A stretch of DNA of 64,000 bases, from positions 13,138,283-13,202,282 of the forward strand of contig OY855914.1 of NCBI GenBank assembly GCA_963693305.1, in the 5' to 3' direction. A program made the translations under genes and the position numbers. The stretch is from Meandrina meandrites (lineage: Eukaryota; Cnidaria; Anthozoa; Scleractinia; Meandrinidae). This document shows positions 1 through 9,197 of the stretch, one piece after another. Within the stretch, counting starts at the first letter, position 1, and every line of letters begins with the position of its first letter. The notes under the pieces are model-generated. The model had not been told where the DNA came from. It searched no databases and saw nothing but the letters and a program-made list of their open reading frames with translations.

Positions 1-169
1 CTGCAGATCTAGTACTGTATTGGTGAACTTTGTTAGATTTTACGAAGAGAGCTCGAAGAGGTTGAGATCCATGGGAAATGTCGTGCATTAGTATTGCAAT
101 GGTTTCAAAATAAATCATGGTTACGGGTAGAATCATTGATTTAACAAGAAAATAGAATGGCATTCTCAT

Positions 170-470
170 GTCTAACTCCGCCTGGGAACTGGCTCATGTA
201 ACCAGTTCCCTGCCGGTCCCAAGCCCGAGCAAAGGAGGAGGGTTGGGCGCGGGGCTCGCAACCCTCCGTAAAAACTGTAACCGCTACAGAAACGTCAACG
301 AGAGTAAACTCATCAACTCATGTTCTGCAACGAGAAGGGAGGAGCCTCCAGAGACTGCGTATGACACGCCGTAGTAACGCGAAACGGACGCTACGGTGCA
401 GCATCAACTCTCAACCAGGGCAATTACCAACATCGGAACGTGGAACATCCTGACCATGTTCAAAAGTTTC
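170..470 (+). mobile_element. LINE 5' fragment, start of an APE-type endonuclease
   Basis: This stretch looks like the 5' leader and first codons of a non-LTR retrotransposon. Codons at 432-446 read IGTWN, followed by a degraded LTM, which resembles the IGTWNVRTM start of AP-endonuclease domains in LINEs. The GC-rich leader (about 215-260, GGAGGAGGGTTGGGCGCGGG) is unlike the surrounding AT-rich DNA. The frame is lost beyond about 470, where a Harbinger pseudogene in the opposite orientation begins. Assignment to a LINE clade is not possible from so little sequence. Confidence 0.45.
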
Positions 471-481
471 CACAGAGTTGA

Positions 482-965
482 GACGATTTAACATCGCAGA
501 TCTTGGCCTTTGCGATATGCTGGGTCTCCATAAATACAAAGGGGATTCCAATTTGTGTCTACTAGAAATTGTTGCAATTGGTTTACTCCAGACGTTGCTA
601 ATATTCCACTGTCATGTCTCTTCCCTTCAACGAGCCCAAACAGAATGGCAACAAAGACCGTTGGGTGCTGCAAAAGATTGAAACTTTATGGCATGTACTT
701 TTTTGTGCCCATTATATAAGCACTTTTGGTCTTACCCAGGTCGGCAAATGGACCTCATAGTACCGTCGACAAAGCCCCAGCAGGCCTGGTCCAAGTCATT
801 GAGAAGGTGGTTCCGTCTTTGATGCAGTTCGTTCATATCAGCATTAGAGATCATGCACAATTGGGGTTCTGCTCTTCCAAATCTGGGAATCATGTCCACA
901 TATCTACCTACAGGGATAGGGAAATCTTTTAAGAAAAATGCAAGTTGCCTCCACCATGTCAACAC
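482..965 (-). pseudogene. PIF/Harbinger DDE transposase fragment (HARBI1-like), broken
   Basis: Read on the minus strand from 965, the product has WGFVDGT (first catalytic Asp of the DDE_Tnp_4 family), RPG, YNGHKKVHAIKFQS, PNGL, a shifted frame, then LVEGKRHDSGIL and IYGDPAY (second catalytic Asp). These motifs occur in that order in PIF/Harbinger transposases, which cut and paste DNA at 3-bp targets. A stop follows CRPG (about 730) and a frameshift follows PNGL (about 650). The region before WGFVDGT is shortened and the third acidic residue is missing because the fragment ends at about 482. It is a dead transposase. Confidence 0.85.
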
Positions 966-1166
966 TCATCCCATTATAGATCGTTTTCACTGTCACGCAA
1001 TAAAAATAAAAATTGAAGAACCATTCACTGAATGAGGTCAACAAAATAAGATATTATAGGAAATAAGTAAATAAGTCATTCCTCCAAGTTTTAGGTCTGT
1101 GCGCTATCTCAAACTTCAGATATTCGTCGAAATGTTTTGCACAAATTTACAGAGCCCAGTATGGAT

Positions 1167-1207
1167 CCGCCATATTGGTGCACCACAGATGTGCACCAAT
1201 ATGGCGG
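1167..1207. repeat. Perfect 17-bp-arm palindrome
   Basis: CCGCCATATTGGTGCAC (1167-1183) is followed by a 7-bp spacer and its exact reverse complement (1191-1207). The arms contain ATGGCGG, which resembles a YY1-type site, so a foldback repeat end or a protein-binding palindrome are both possible. The same CCATATTGGTG motif recurs near 8453 and 8487 in direct orientation. Confidence 0.7.
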
Positions 1208-1562
1208 CCGGAAAATACTGTAAACACCTGGAACTTACTTTGGTCATCTAGGCCACTGATTATCGGTACTGGACAAACAGACATTTACATAAACACATTT
1301 CCTGCTACTTTAACTTCTCAAATGGCAAAAAGTCATAAGATAAATGCATATTTTTTGATAAACACGATCGTAACTGTATGTCACGCACCACCATAACTCT
1401 GAAATTCAAAGTGCGCTGGTTTCAAAACGAAGGACGCTAGTGAGCTGAAAAGTTGCAAACAGATATAATTTTGTAAAAAATGTTGTGGTTATTCATCGTG
1501 GTAGAGTACAATAATAAAGAATTTTTTTCGTTTGTCTCACGAAGTAGTCACGTGTGATGGAG

Positions 1563-1606
1563 ATCGCGACGTTTCGACTGCACACTGCTAGTCTTCATCA
1601 GGCGAT
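1563..1606 (-). ncRNA. Type I hammerhead ribozyme in PLE 1 (minus copy)
   Basis: On the minus strand the order is ATCGC (stem I 5' strand), CTGATGA core, GACT/AGTC stem II with a further GCA/TGC extension, GAAA core, a minimal AC/GT stem III, cleavage triplet GTC, then GCGAT, which pairs with ATCGC. All conserved core bases are present. Hammerheads with very short stem III are known in terminal repeats of Penelope-like elements, where they are thought to act as dimers in RNA processing. It lies in the 3' UTR, 25 bp beyond the stop of the RT-endonuclease frame. Confidence 0.85.
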
Positions 1607-1630
1607 AAGGTCGACTGGTTATGCGTAAAC

Positions 1631-1661
1631 TTATAAAGTACGCTGCTGCGCTGTGATTGGT

Positions 1662-1696
<35 letters not shown>

Positions 1697-3110
1697 CTCG
1701 CTGTTCCGATGCTCTGTTGTTCCCTCGGCGGTCCGCTGTCGTACAGTTCTCCTGTTGTTGTGTTTTTTGATCGTGGTCATCCATGCTTTAGGAATTTCAA
1801 TTCCACTATCCCTGTTGATGTTATTAGGGTGAAGTCTTATGTGAATTGCCTCTTTGACCCTGCGTTTGTACCAGTGTGGGTCACGATCAATAAACTTTAC
1901 CTCATTCCAAAGCGGATAGTGTCCGGTGTTGTTGGTGTGTTCTGCAACGGCGGAGGTCTGGGTACGGGCGAATCGGATGTCCCGGTCGTGTTCCTTGATC
2001 CTGTCTTGCATAGGTCTTCCAGTCTCACCGATGTAAACTTTGCCGCACTCACAGGGAATCCTGTAAACAACGCCATCCTGCTTAGTCGAATCAACAGCGT
2101 CTTTCGGCCGTACTAGGTGTGATCGTAGTGTAGTTTCCGACTTGAAAACAGCGCGCACGCCTTGTTGTTGTAGGCAGCGGCGAAGTTGCTCAGAAAGACC
2201 TTTGACGTAAGGTAAAACCGCAGTGGATTTAAACTCGGTGGCGGGTTCGGCATTGGTGTTTGGTTTCCTGGTCTTGGTGATCTTCTGCAAGAAAGAAAAA
2301 GGATAACCATTAGATACAAGAACAGATGACAGATGTTTTTTCTCCTTCGAAATAACAGACGGTTTCGTTACGAGGCGTTTAGCACGCTCGTAAAGACACT
2401 TAACAATACCACGTTTAACTGATTGAGGGTGATGTGAATCATACGCTAAGTATTGATCAGTGTGCGTAGGCTTCCTGTATACGCTGGTGGTGAGGCGGCC
2501 GTCTGGTTCTCTCGAAACTGCGGTGTCAAGGAAGGCGAGTTTGCTGTCACTCTCTGTTTCCATGGTGAAGCGGATGGAAGGCTGCTGGTTGTTGAGATGT
2601 TGTAAGAAGCTATCAACGTTTTCGCGATCCAAGATGGTGAAGGTGTCGTCTACGTAGCGTTTCCATATTTTAGGCTTGTGGGATGATGAAGCTATTGCCT
2701 GCTCCTCAAAGCTCTCCATGTAGAGGTTAGCAATAACAGCGGAAACTGGGCTTCCCATGGCTGCGCCTTCCCGTTGTTCGTGAATTGATCCGTTATACTG
2801 GAAGTATGTGGATCTCAAAACGAAGTTCAGAAGGTCCGCGATCTGAGCTGGTGTTAGTGTTGTGCGGTCGGCAAGGCTGGGGTCGTTCTCTAGTTTCCGT
2901 AGCGTGGCTTGTACAGCGTCGTCGATTGGAACGTTGGTAAACAGCGACTCCACGTCAAAAGACACCATGATCTCGTTGTCTAGGATCGTCTCACTGTTGA
3001 TAGAGGACACGAAATGGGCTTAATTCCTCACCGTGAAATCCGAGTTACCTGTTAAAGGAGACAAGATGTTAGCTAAGTAGGCGGATAAATCATATGCAAA
3101 GGTGTTAACA
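1631..3110 (-). pseudogene. PLE reverse transcriptase + GIY-YIG endonuclease, 5' truncated
   Basis: The open frame 1631-3010 gives 459 residues. RT motif A is SFDVESLF (Asp19), motif B MGSPVSAVIANLYME (about 85-99), catalytic YVDD at 119-122, then FLDTAVS and YRKPTHTDQYL. A linker leads to a GIY-YIG endonuclease: GVVY at 313-316, VYIGETGR at 325-332, likely catalytic Glu at 387, and NNINRDSG near 396. The enzyme would copy element RNA at a nicked target. Upstream the frame stays recognisable to about 3110 (YLANILSPLTGNSDFTVRN) but is cut by a TAA at 3020-3022, where related elements have Ser. The N-terminal part with the ADKG motif is absent. Confidence 0.93.
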
Positions 3111-3116
3111 CATGAT

Positions 3117-3542
3117 ACACACCTAGCACGGCCGAAAGACGCTGTTGATTCGACTAAGCAGGATGGCGTTGTTTACAGGATTCCCTGTGAGTGCGGCAAA
3201 GTTTACATCGGTGAGACTGGAAGACCTATGCAAGACAGGATCAAGGAACACGACCGGGACATCCGATTCGCCCGTACCCAGACCTCCGCCGTTGCAGAAC
3301 ACACCAACAACACCGGACACTATCCGCTTTGGAATGAGGTAAAGTTTATTGATCGTGACCCACACTGGTACAAACGCAGGGTCAAAGAGGCAATTCACAT
3401 AAGACTTCACCCTAATAACATCAACAGGGATAGTGGAATTGAAATTCCTGAAGCATGGATGACCACGATCAAAAAACACAACAACAGGAGAACTGTACGA
3501 CAGCGGACCGCCGAGGGAACAACAGAGCATCGGAACAGCGAG

Positions 3543-3577
<35 letters not shown>

Positions 3578-3608
3578 ACCAATCACAGCGCAGCAGCGTG
3601 CTTTATAA
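3117..3608 (+). pseudogene. PLE GIY-YIG endonuclease fragment, inverted second copy
   Basis: This plus-strand frame repeats the last third of the facing minus-strand protein almost exactly, from ARPKDAVDS through GVVY, VYIGETGR and the C-terminus at 3608. One visible change is Glu for Lys in SGIEIPEAW. There is no RT domain, so the copy cannot encode a working retroelement. Its 5' break falls at about 3117, directly against the 5' end of the minus copy (about 3110), which makes the junction head to head. Confidence 0.92.
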
Positions 3609-3632
3609 GTTTACGCATAACCAGTCGACCTT

Positions 3633-3676
3633 ATCGCCTGATGAAGACTAGCAGTGTGCAGTCGAAACGTCGCGAT
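3633..3676 (+). ncRNA. Type I hammerhead ribozyme in PLE 1 (plus copy)
   Basis: ATCGC at 3633-3637, CTGATGA at 3638-3644, stem II GACT 3646-3649 with AGTC 3660-3663, GAAA 3664-3667, GTC ending at 3671 (predicted cleavage after it), and GCGAT 3672-3676 closing stem I. The fold equals that of the minus-strand copy, so the inserted pair would carry two facing ribozymes. Cleavage is inferred from the conserved core only. Confidence 0.87.
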
Positions 3677-3738
3677 CTCCATCACACGTGACTACTCCGT
3701 GAGACAAACGAAAAAAATTCTTTATTAGATATAATTTT

Positions 3739-4888
3739 AGTACCTCTTATGCCTGATGTGGATGCAAACTTTGGTGTCTCTTTAGTTTTGGACTTTAGTA
3801 CCTGATGACGTCACGTGAAAACGATCTATAGCAAATGTCACAAATGATTCGATCTGGTAAAGCCAGGACATCTGCCAAGTTGTAGACGTCATTTTTGTAA
3901 AATCTAAACCAGGTTTTACATTCATCATCCGTCATCTTGTCGAGATGGAGGTGATCGTAGTTGGTGTAGGGTAAATCCGAATTTTTTGGCTAACACGAAT
4001 TCTTTTAAGTAAACGGGAAGCATGAACCAAAAGAATAGTATCACAACTTTGGCATGGCTATTGAAAACTTCTCTTTGACGTAGAACATGAGAAATAACAA
4101 TGGCGTTGTCGCTCTTGTTAGTACTGAATCGTAATCTCAGATTTTGGCGGGAACGCCAACGCCGGCAGTCCAAACTTCTTACGTTGCCGTTGCGTCGCCG
4201 TTGTCGGATCGTAAGGTCCCTATTAGGGAACGAGAGAATGCTTTGTCATAAAGAAACAACTGATCAAACTCTCAGAGACCGCCGTCTTTTTTTAGCGCTA
4301 AGTTGTGTCGTCCTGATAGGTTTTTGGTGCAGAACTGAGCTGAATCAAGTCTTATGCTGAATGGAGTTGAATCACTTGCTGCGGGTGACAGGGAAAAGGG
4401 ATGTAGGATTGCTGATCCAAAGCGATGCGACATTCAGGCTTGATTCTGATTAACTGCTCTGACTGAGACACGTTTTACTCTTGTTGGAAAATGAGTACAT
4501 CATCCAAGATTGAACTTTTGTCTGTGGTCTCGATAATACTTAAAAATACTTAAAATCAACTATTTACAAGAAGCTAATACAATAATATGCTTAAAATACT
4601 ACATGATTAAAAATCTATTTTAAACTAGATTAAAAAAATATGGAAAAAGCGGGTGTCGTTAAAAATTTTGCTGAAGAGATCTTCAAGACCGTCAAGAACA
4701 GCAGCAGGTACGTTTTTCACTTTGTTTTTACGACTGTTTTGCGTATGCAAATAAATGAGTAAAGGAATTAAAAAGGACGACTTTTGCGTTGGTGGGTTGG
4801 TCGTCTGTAAACAAAAGGCCGTTTACAGATGGTTGGCAGACCTACATGTAACGCTACTCTCAGTTGGACGTTGCGCTTTATAATGACC
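3739..4888. other. Noncoding stretch, no gene recognised
   Basis: AT-rich DNA without a supported gene. The part around 4150-4240 (GTTGCCGTTGC-type sequence next to a palindromic CCCTATTAGGGA) has the feel of an old short inverted-repeat element, but I could not fix its ends. Confidence 0.4.
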
Positions 4889-6340
4889 GATGACAGACCA
4901 CTGTACTTTAGGCGCTAATGCTTTTGTTTTGATGGGTTTGTGATGATAATTTAAAAATCGATTGTGAACATCACTGTATTCTGTTTATATTTTAGTTTGA
5001 TCAGGCGTATGTTGTTTCTGCCCTATAGCAAATCAACGGAATTGTCTTACGGTCAAAGCAAAATTGAAAGTAAAGTTAATGTAATCACTAGCTGACAGAA
5101 AATTATCAGTGTCACGGTGTGCGCGACAAAGGTGAAAGATTGTGCAGCCGATTTGAGACCGATGACAGACTACAGTGGAACCTCGATTTAACGAAGTGCA
5201 AAGGGATTGGGGAAATTTGTTCGTTATATCGAGGGTTCGTTATATCGAAAACCTCGATTTAACGAATTTTCGGTAAAACAACCAAAATATTCGTTATATC
5301 GAGGTATAGTAAATAATTAATTTTCAAAAGTGTTACGTTGCACTACCCAGCTTTTCCGGATCTGAACAAAAATACCAATAAACAGTACAGATCTGTACAT
5401 AGTAACGGCACTAGAAACTGGACTGGAAAGCAAAACTGCTTTTAAAAAACTAAACATAAGTTGAGACGCTAATAAAAGATTACTTTCAATGGAGATTTTT
5501 TTGCCATCAGTAATAAGAAATTCCTCAAAATGAACATGGTAACAAAACGTTAACAACATTTTTTAACACTGTACTATTGTAGTAAATCTTCTAATCAGGA
5601 CTCTTATTCAAAAATTTCTTTATGCGAGAATTGCCTCTGTCTTTTAATTGTCACCTGTTAGAATGTATCCTTCCATCGAAGAACACGAGCGCAGAAATTC
5701 GCTTTTTCCTTTGAACCGGTATTGTCAAATAATGAAATGAGCCGTCGTATGTTTACAGCTAGCAGCTGTAATGAGCTGTTGCCCTTGTGTTATAGAATTG
5801 AGGAAATTTCATCCTTGTTGGTCTGTTTCGTATTCATCTTTCGTCGCATGTTAACGTTTATTCGTTATATCGAGGTATATTTTACGTTTGGGCTTGTGGA
5901 TTGTGCTCGCTATAAAGAGGATTTCGTTATATCGAGGCTCGTTATATCGAGGTTCTGTTCCATATATTTTACTATAATTTTGGCCGGGCTGAAGAGAATC
6001 GTTCGTTATACCGAGGACTTCGTTATATAGAGGTTCGTTAAATCGAGGTTCCACTGTATTGTACTTGAGGCGCTTATGTTTTTCTTTTGATGGGTATATG
6101 AAGATAGTTTGAAAATCGATTATGAAAATATTCTGTTTTTATTTTCTCTTAAATTAGGTGTTTGTTGTTTCTGCCCCATAGAAAATCAATAGAATCGTCT
6201 TAAGTTTTCATGTGACCGTCAAAGCAAAATTGAAAGCGAAGTTTATGTAATCGCTTGCTGACAGAAGATTATCAGTGTCACGCTGTGCGCGACAAAGGTG
6301 AAATATTATGTGGCCGTTTTGAAAATAAATTTGATGCAAC
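4889..6340. repeat. Tandem duplication of about 272 bp, split by a transposon
   Basis: Unit 1 runs from about 4889 to 5170 and unit 2 from about 6057 to 6340. Shared blocks include the GGCGCTAATG/GGCGCTTATG region, AAAATCGATT, TGTTGTTTCTGCC, GGTCAAAGCAAAATTGAAAG and AGTGTCACG.TGTGCGCGACA. The junction GATGACAGAC is intact at the start of unit 1 (4885-4894) but interrupted at 5170/6057 by the TA-flanked element at 5173-6056. The tandem copy therefore gives an empty site. Confidence 0.8.
5173..6056. mobile_element. CAGTGGAACCTCG-ended MITE, TA target duplication
   Basis: 884 bp, with perfect 23-bp terminal inverted repeats beginning CAGTGGAACCTCGATTTAAC and TA on both sides (5171-5172, 6057-6058). 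The motif CGTTATATCGAGG and close variants recur at least nine times near both ends, in the manner of subterminal transposase-binding arrays. No transposase is encoded. TIR and TA target suggest the Tc1/mariner-pogo group (inference). Confidence 0.85.
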
Positions 6341-7305
6341 ACTTAAGGCGGGGGTTCGCCTGAAGCCCGTTTTTCCACCGCGTAACTTGGATTTAATGCG
6401 AATATCTCGCTCCCGTTTCAAACACTCTCAAAACCCTCTGTTCATCCCACAAAGCTATGTTTAGCAGTGTTTTGTAAATTTTTTGGTGATTTTTGGGGAT
6501 TTTTGGAAAGAGATAGTTTTTCTCAAAGGATTAGTAAAATTTGGAGAAATAAGAAATATAAAAGATTTAATGCAATTTTAAAATTAGAATTTGAAGTGAA
6601 AAATTAGTAGATGGACACGCAAACAGTCCCCTGACAACCTGGGGTGCTCTTGCGTTGGGGTCAACTGTCTGGTGGTGTTCCAAAAATAATTTTCTTTCTT
6701 CTATCCCTTCTTTAAACCTCTTAAAATTTCACTCAAATTCACCTTTACCCCCACCTTAAATTAACAACAATCAAAGAAGGCAAGATCAAACTTATCATGC
6801 TCAATTAAAAAGACTAAGCAGACAAAACAGTCGTGGGCTCATAGGGCCTTTGATTAATATTCGCCGTCTACTCTTGACAAAACGTTAAATCTTTAACCTT
6901 CAGAATTTGACTTCTTGGCCTTTCGGCTGAATAAAAATTGCCAAGTTTATGATTTGAGTGATATCCGGGGTGTTCTACATATGCTACATCGGGACGTTTT
7001 TAGTTTCTAGAAGTTCTTAAAAATCGAGTTTGAAGTTTGGAAGCGAAGATGGAAGACCCTGTTTGCCCCGCTTTTGTTTCTGAAAATTTTCGTCCAGGTG
7101 CAAACATTTTAAGTGGCTTTCAAAATTTTCTTTGCAAGACATTTTGATAAACAAAATTCAGGAGAACTCTCACATCGCGAGAGTCGCACTGTAGAATACG
7201 GTCCGTAAAATTAACCTCGCGTACAGTACTATCTGAGAGATAAGATAAAATTAAACCACTTAGCTCCTTTTAAAAAGTTTGACGATGGATACTGGGAAAA
7301 ATTTA
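6341..7305. other. Noncoding stretch, nothing recognised
   Basis: I see no gene, array or clear inverted-repeat element here. Confidence 0.4.
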
Positions 7306-7545
7306 CGGATGAACGGAGGCTTCAATGAAACTGTAGCGGGAAACGCTCTAAAAACACCGGAGAAAATAGTTCCATAGAGCACCATTTGGCTAGCGGAAAC
7401 AGAAGTTACACGTCACGTTTTCCTGGTACCGAATGGTCGGTTTCGCTGGGAGCTTCAACAGATTTCAAGGAGGACACATCACTTGGGACTAAGCAGTTTA
7501 TTCGTAATCTTTTACAACCCAGCGATGCAATCGAAAAAAACTTTA
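7306..7545 (+). repeat. Dispersed repeat body shared with 13415-13620
   Basis: The run from ACGGAGGCTTCAATGAAACT through CACCGGAGAAAATAGTTC, GAGCACCATTTGGCTAGCGG, TTCCTGGTACCGAATG and CAGTTTATT...CCCAGCGA matches the body downstream of the SINE head at 13.3 kb in the same orientation. It appears to be a retroposon body without its head. No coding potential is visible. Confidence 0.7.
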
Positions 7546-7591
7546 CAATGCTGCTTGCTTAATATAATTGTACAGGCCAAAGTTATTATTA

Positions 7592-8005
7592 CACTCTTTT
7601 TTTATATAAGAACCTTTTATAAGAACGTTGAAGCTGAGATTTACCAACATTTTAAGAACATGCTAAGAACATACCCCAGGCTGAGAGTCGAAGAACGTCA
7701 TTATTTTGCCCATTTGTTTTTATTTCTTGTTAAATGAGCAGTATAAATGAATGCAAAACTTTGATCTAACAGTATAATTAACTCAATGTTTGCTAGATAT
7801 CCTTCCCTTTACGTTCTCGGAGCATTTCCTGCATGGTTGAAAGTACGTAGTCGTATTTTTGGTGCCATTTTACTAAAAAAGCCAAAAAATGTCCGTGACA
7901 GTGTCCCTTTAAGAACGTTTTCAGCCTCAAAGTCGTAAACAAATAAGAACGCTCAGCTGCTCAGACTCAGGCTCCAAATTAGACGTTCTTATATAAAAAG
8001 GAGTG
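7592..8005 (+). mobile_element. CACTCTTTTT MITE, copy 1 of 4
   Basis: About 414 bp between TA dinucleotides, starting CACTCTTTTTTTATATAAGA and ending TTATATAAAAAGGAGTG. Internal landmarks shared with the other copies are TAAGAACATGCTAAGAACAT, TTTTGCCCATTTGTTTT, ATGAGCAGTATAAATGAATG and AGACGTTCTTAT. The middle has diverged most of the four. Noncoding. Confidence 0.8.
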
Positions 8006-9017
8006 TAATATTGGAGCAAGGAAACACATAAGAACGGAACTGGACTTAAATTAAATTTTACAGCCTTGAAATTGCAAATAACGAAATTACATTAATAAGT
8101 TAACTTAGCAAATTAAGAATGAAACACTCCTCTTCTCCTTCTCTCTTCTTCTCTCTCAACCAAATGGCGTATCCATCGCGTTCAGTCACACTTCATCATG
8201 TTCAAAATCACCTGAGCTGGTAGGAATTTCCAGGCATCTAAAAACTGCAGTTGCATTAACCATACGAGTGCAAGTAAGTCCTTGTTGACACAGGCATTTT
8301 TGTGGTAGTCCGGGCTGAAATATAAATCAAATTGAGACGTTTCTTCAAGCCAGTTCTTGATTTTTGTTTTTCTCTTATAGTTTCGTTACGTTCGCTTTGA
8401 ATTTTTTATTTGTCGAATACCTTATAGAGTGTTTTTATATGACGTCACGGCAGCCATATTGGTGTTCCAAAATAAAGAAACGGCGGCCATATTGGTGAAC
8501 CAAGCCATTCCTCCGGGAATTACACCCTATTCTTATGCAAAATTGTCTTTTGTTTTAGTGAACCAATATGTCCACTGGTCACGTGAGTGAAAACGCTCTA
8601 TTCAAGTGAGAGATTTTGATCTTCATCATCTCCTTCTTTCTGTCGAATGTGAGGTTTGTGGTAGTTAAAATAGAAAAAGGCATATATCTCAGCTTATTTT
8701 AAAATGAACAACGACAATGATTCAAAACTTTGCTTAGAATGTAAAACAATTATCGAAACTCGATCGCTGAGAGAAAAAAGTAGATATTTCTCTTCGTGTG
8801 AAGTGAGTACTTTTGCTCTTAGAACACCGAAAATGGCCCTGAAAAAAGGTTTAATTTAATGACTTACAATTTCATAAGGATTACATATCTCTCCAGATAA
8901 TCGTATCTTCATGCAGACTTTAACAGCTTTGCTTTGCAGGAACGCACAACATTCATCTTTGGAACAGTCCTTTTGAGTTTTACATGTGGTAGTATTTCCA
9001 TAGTCCTGTTTAACAAC
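8006..9017. other. Noncoding stretch before PLE 2
   Basis: No gene is supported. At 8440-8600 two CCATATTGGTG blocks, TGACGTCACGG and CACGTGAGTGAAAACGCTCT look like a worn transposon end; related GACGTCACGTGAAAACGATCTAT-type sequence occurs near 3810. Confidence 0.35.
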
Positions 9018-9197
9018 AACAATACTTTAGTTAAAAATTTGGTAAAAATGAGCTTTCGGCTGCCAAACTACAGCCTTTAACGAATGATAAAAAATGGCGC
9101 GAATGAATAAATATATAGGCTAAAAAATGTGTGAAAAATTACAGAATAAAATGCATAATAAGGTGGCAATAAAAAGAATTTGATGAATTAAGAAAAA

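Larger units (their letters stand above)
1461..3738. mobile_element. Penelope-like element 1, head-to-head inverted pair with 12-bp TSD
   Basis: Two partial copies of one Penelope-like retroelement face away from each other. The longer copy lies on the minus strand (about 1473-3110). The shorter lies on the plus strand (about 3117-3726) and holds only the GIY-YIG end and 3' UTR. Sequence 1512-2122 is the near-identical reverse complement of 3117-3726. AGATATAATTTT occurs at 1461-1472 and again at 3727-3738, a 12-bp target-site duplication, so the pair entered as one insertion. The minus copy has 39 bp more at its 3' end (1473-1511) than the plus copy. Partial copies in inverted orientation are a known habit of Penelope elements. 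Confidence 0.9.

Noticed and set aside
168..374. 68-codon frame as a protein
   Set aside because: It covers the LINE 5' leader, and the recognisable IGTWN codons are downstream in another frame.
1661..2116. Plus-strand 151-codon frame opposite the PLE nuclease, and its twin on the minus strand at 3123-3578
   Set aside because: Antisense of the GIY-YIG coding region, preserved only because the arms are duplicated.
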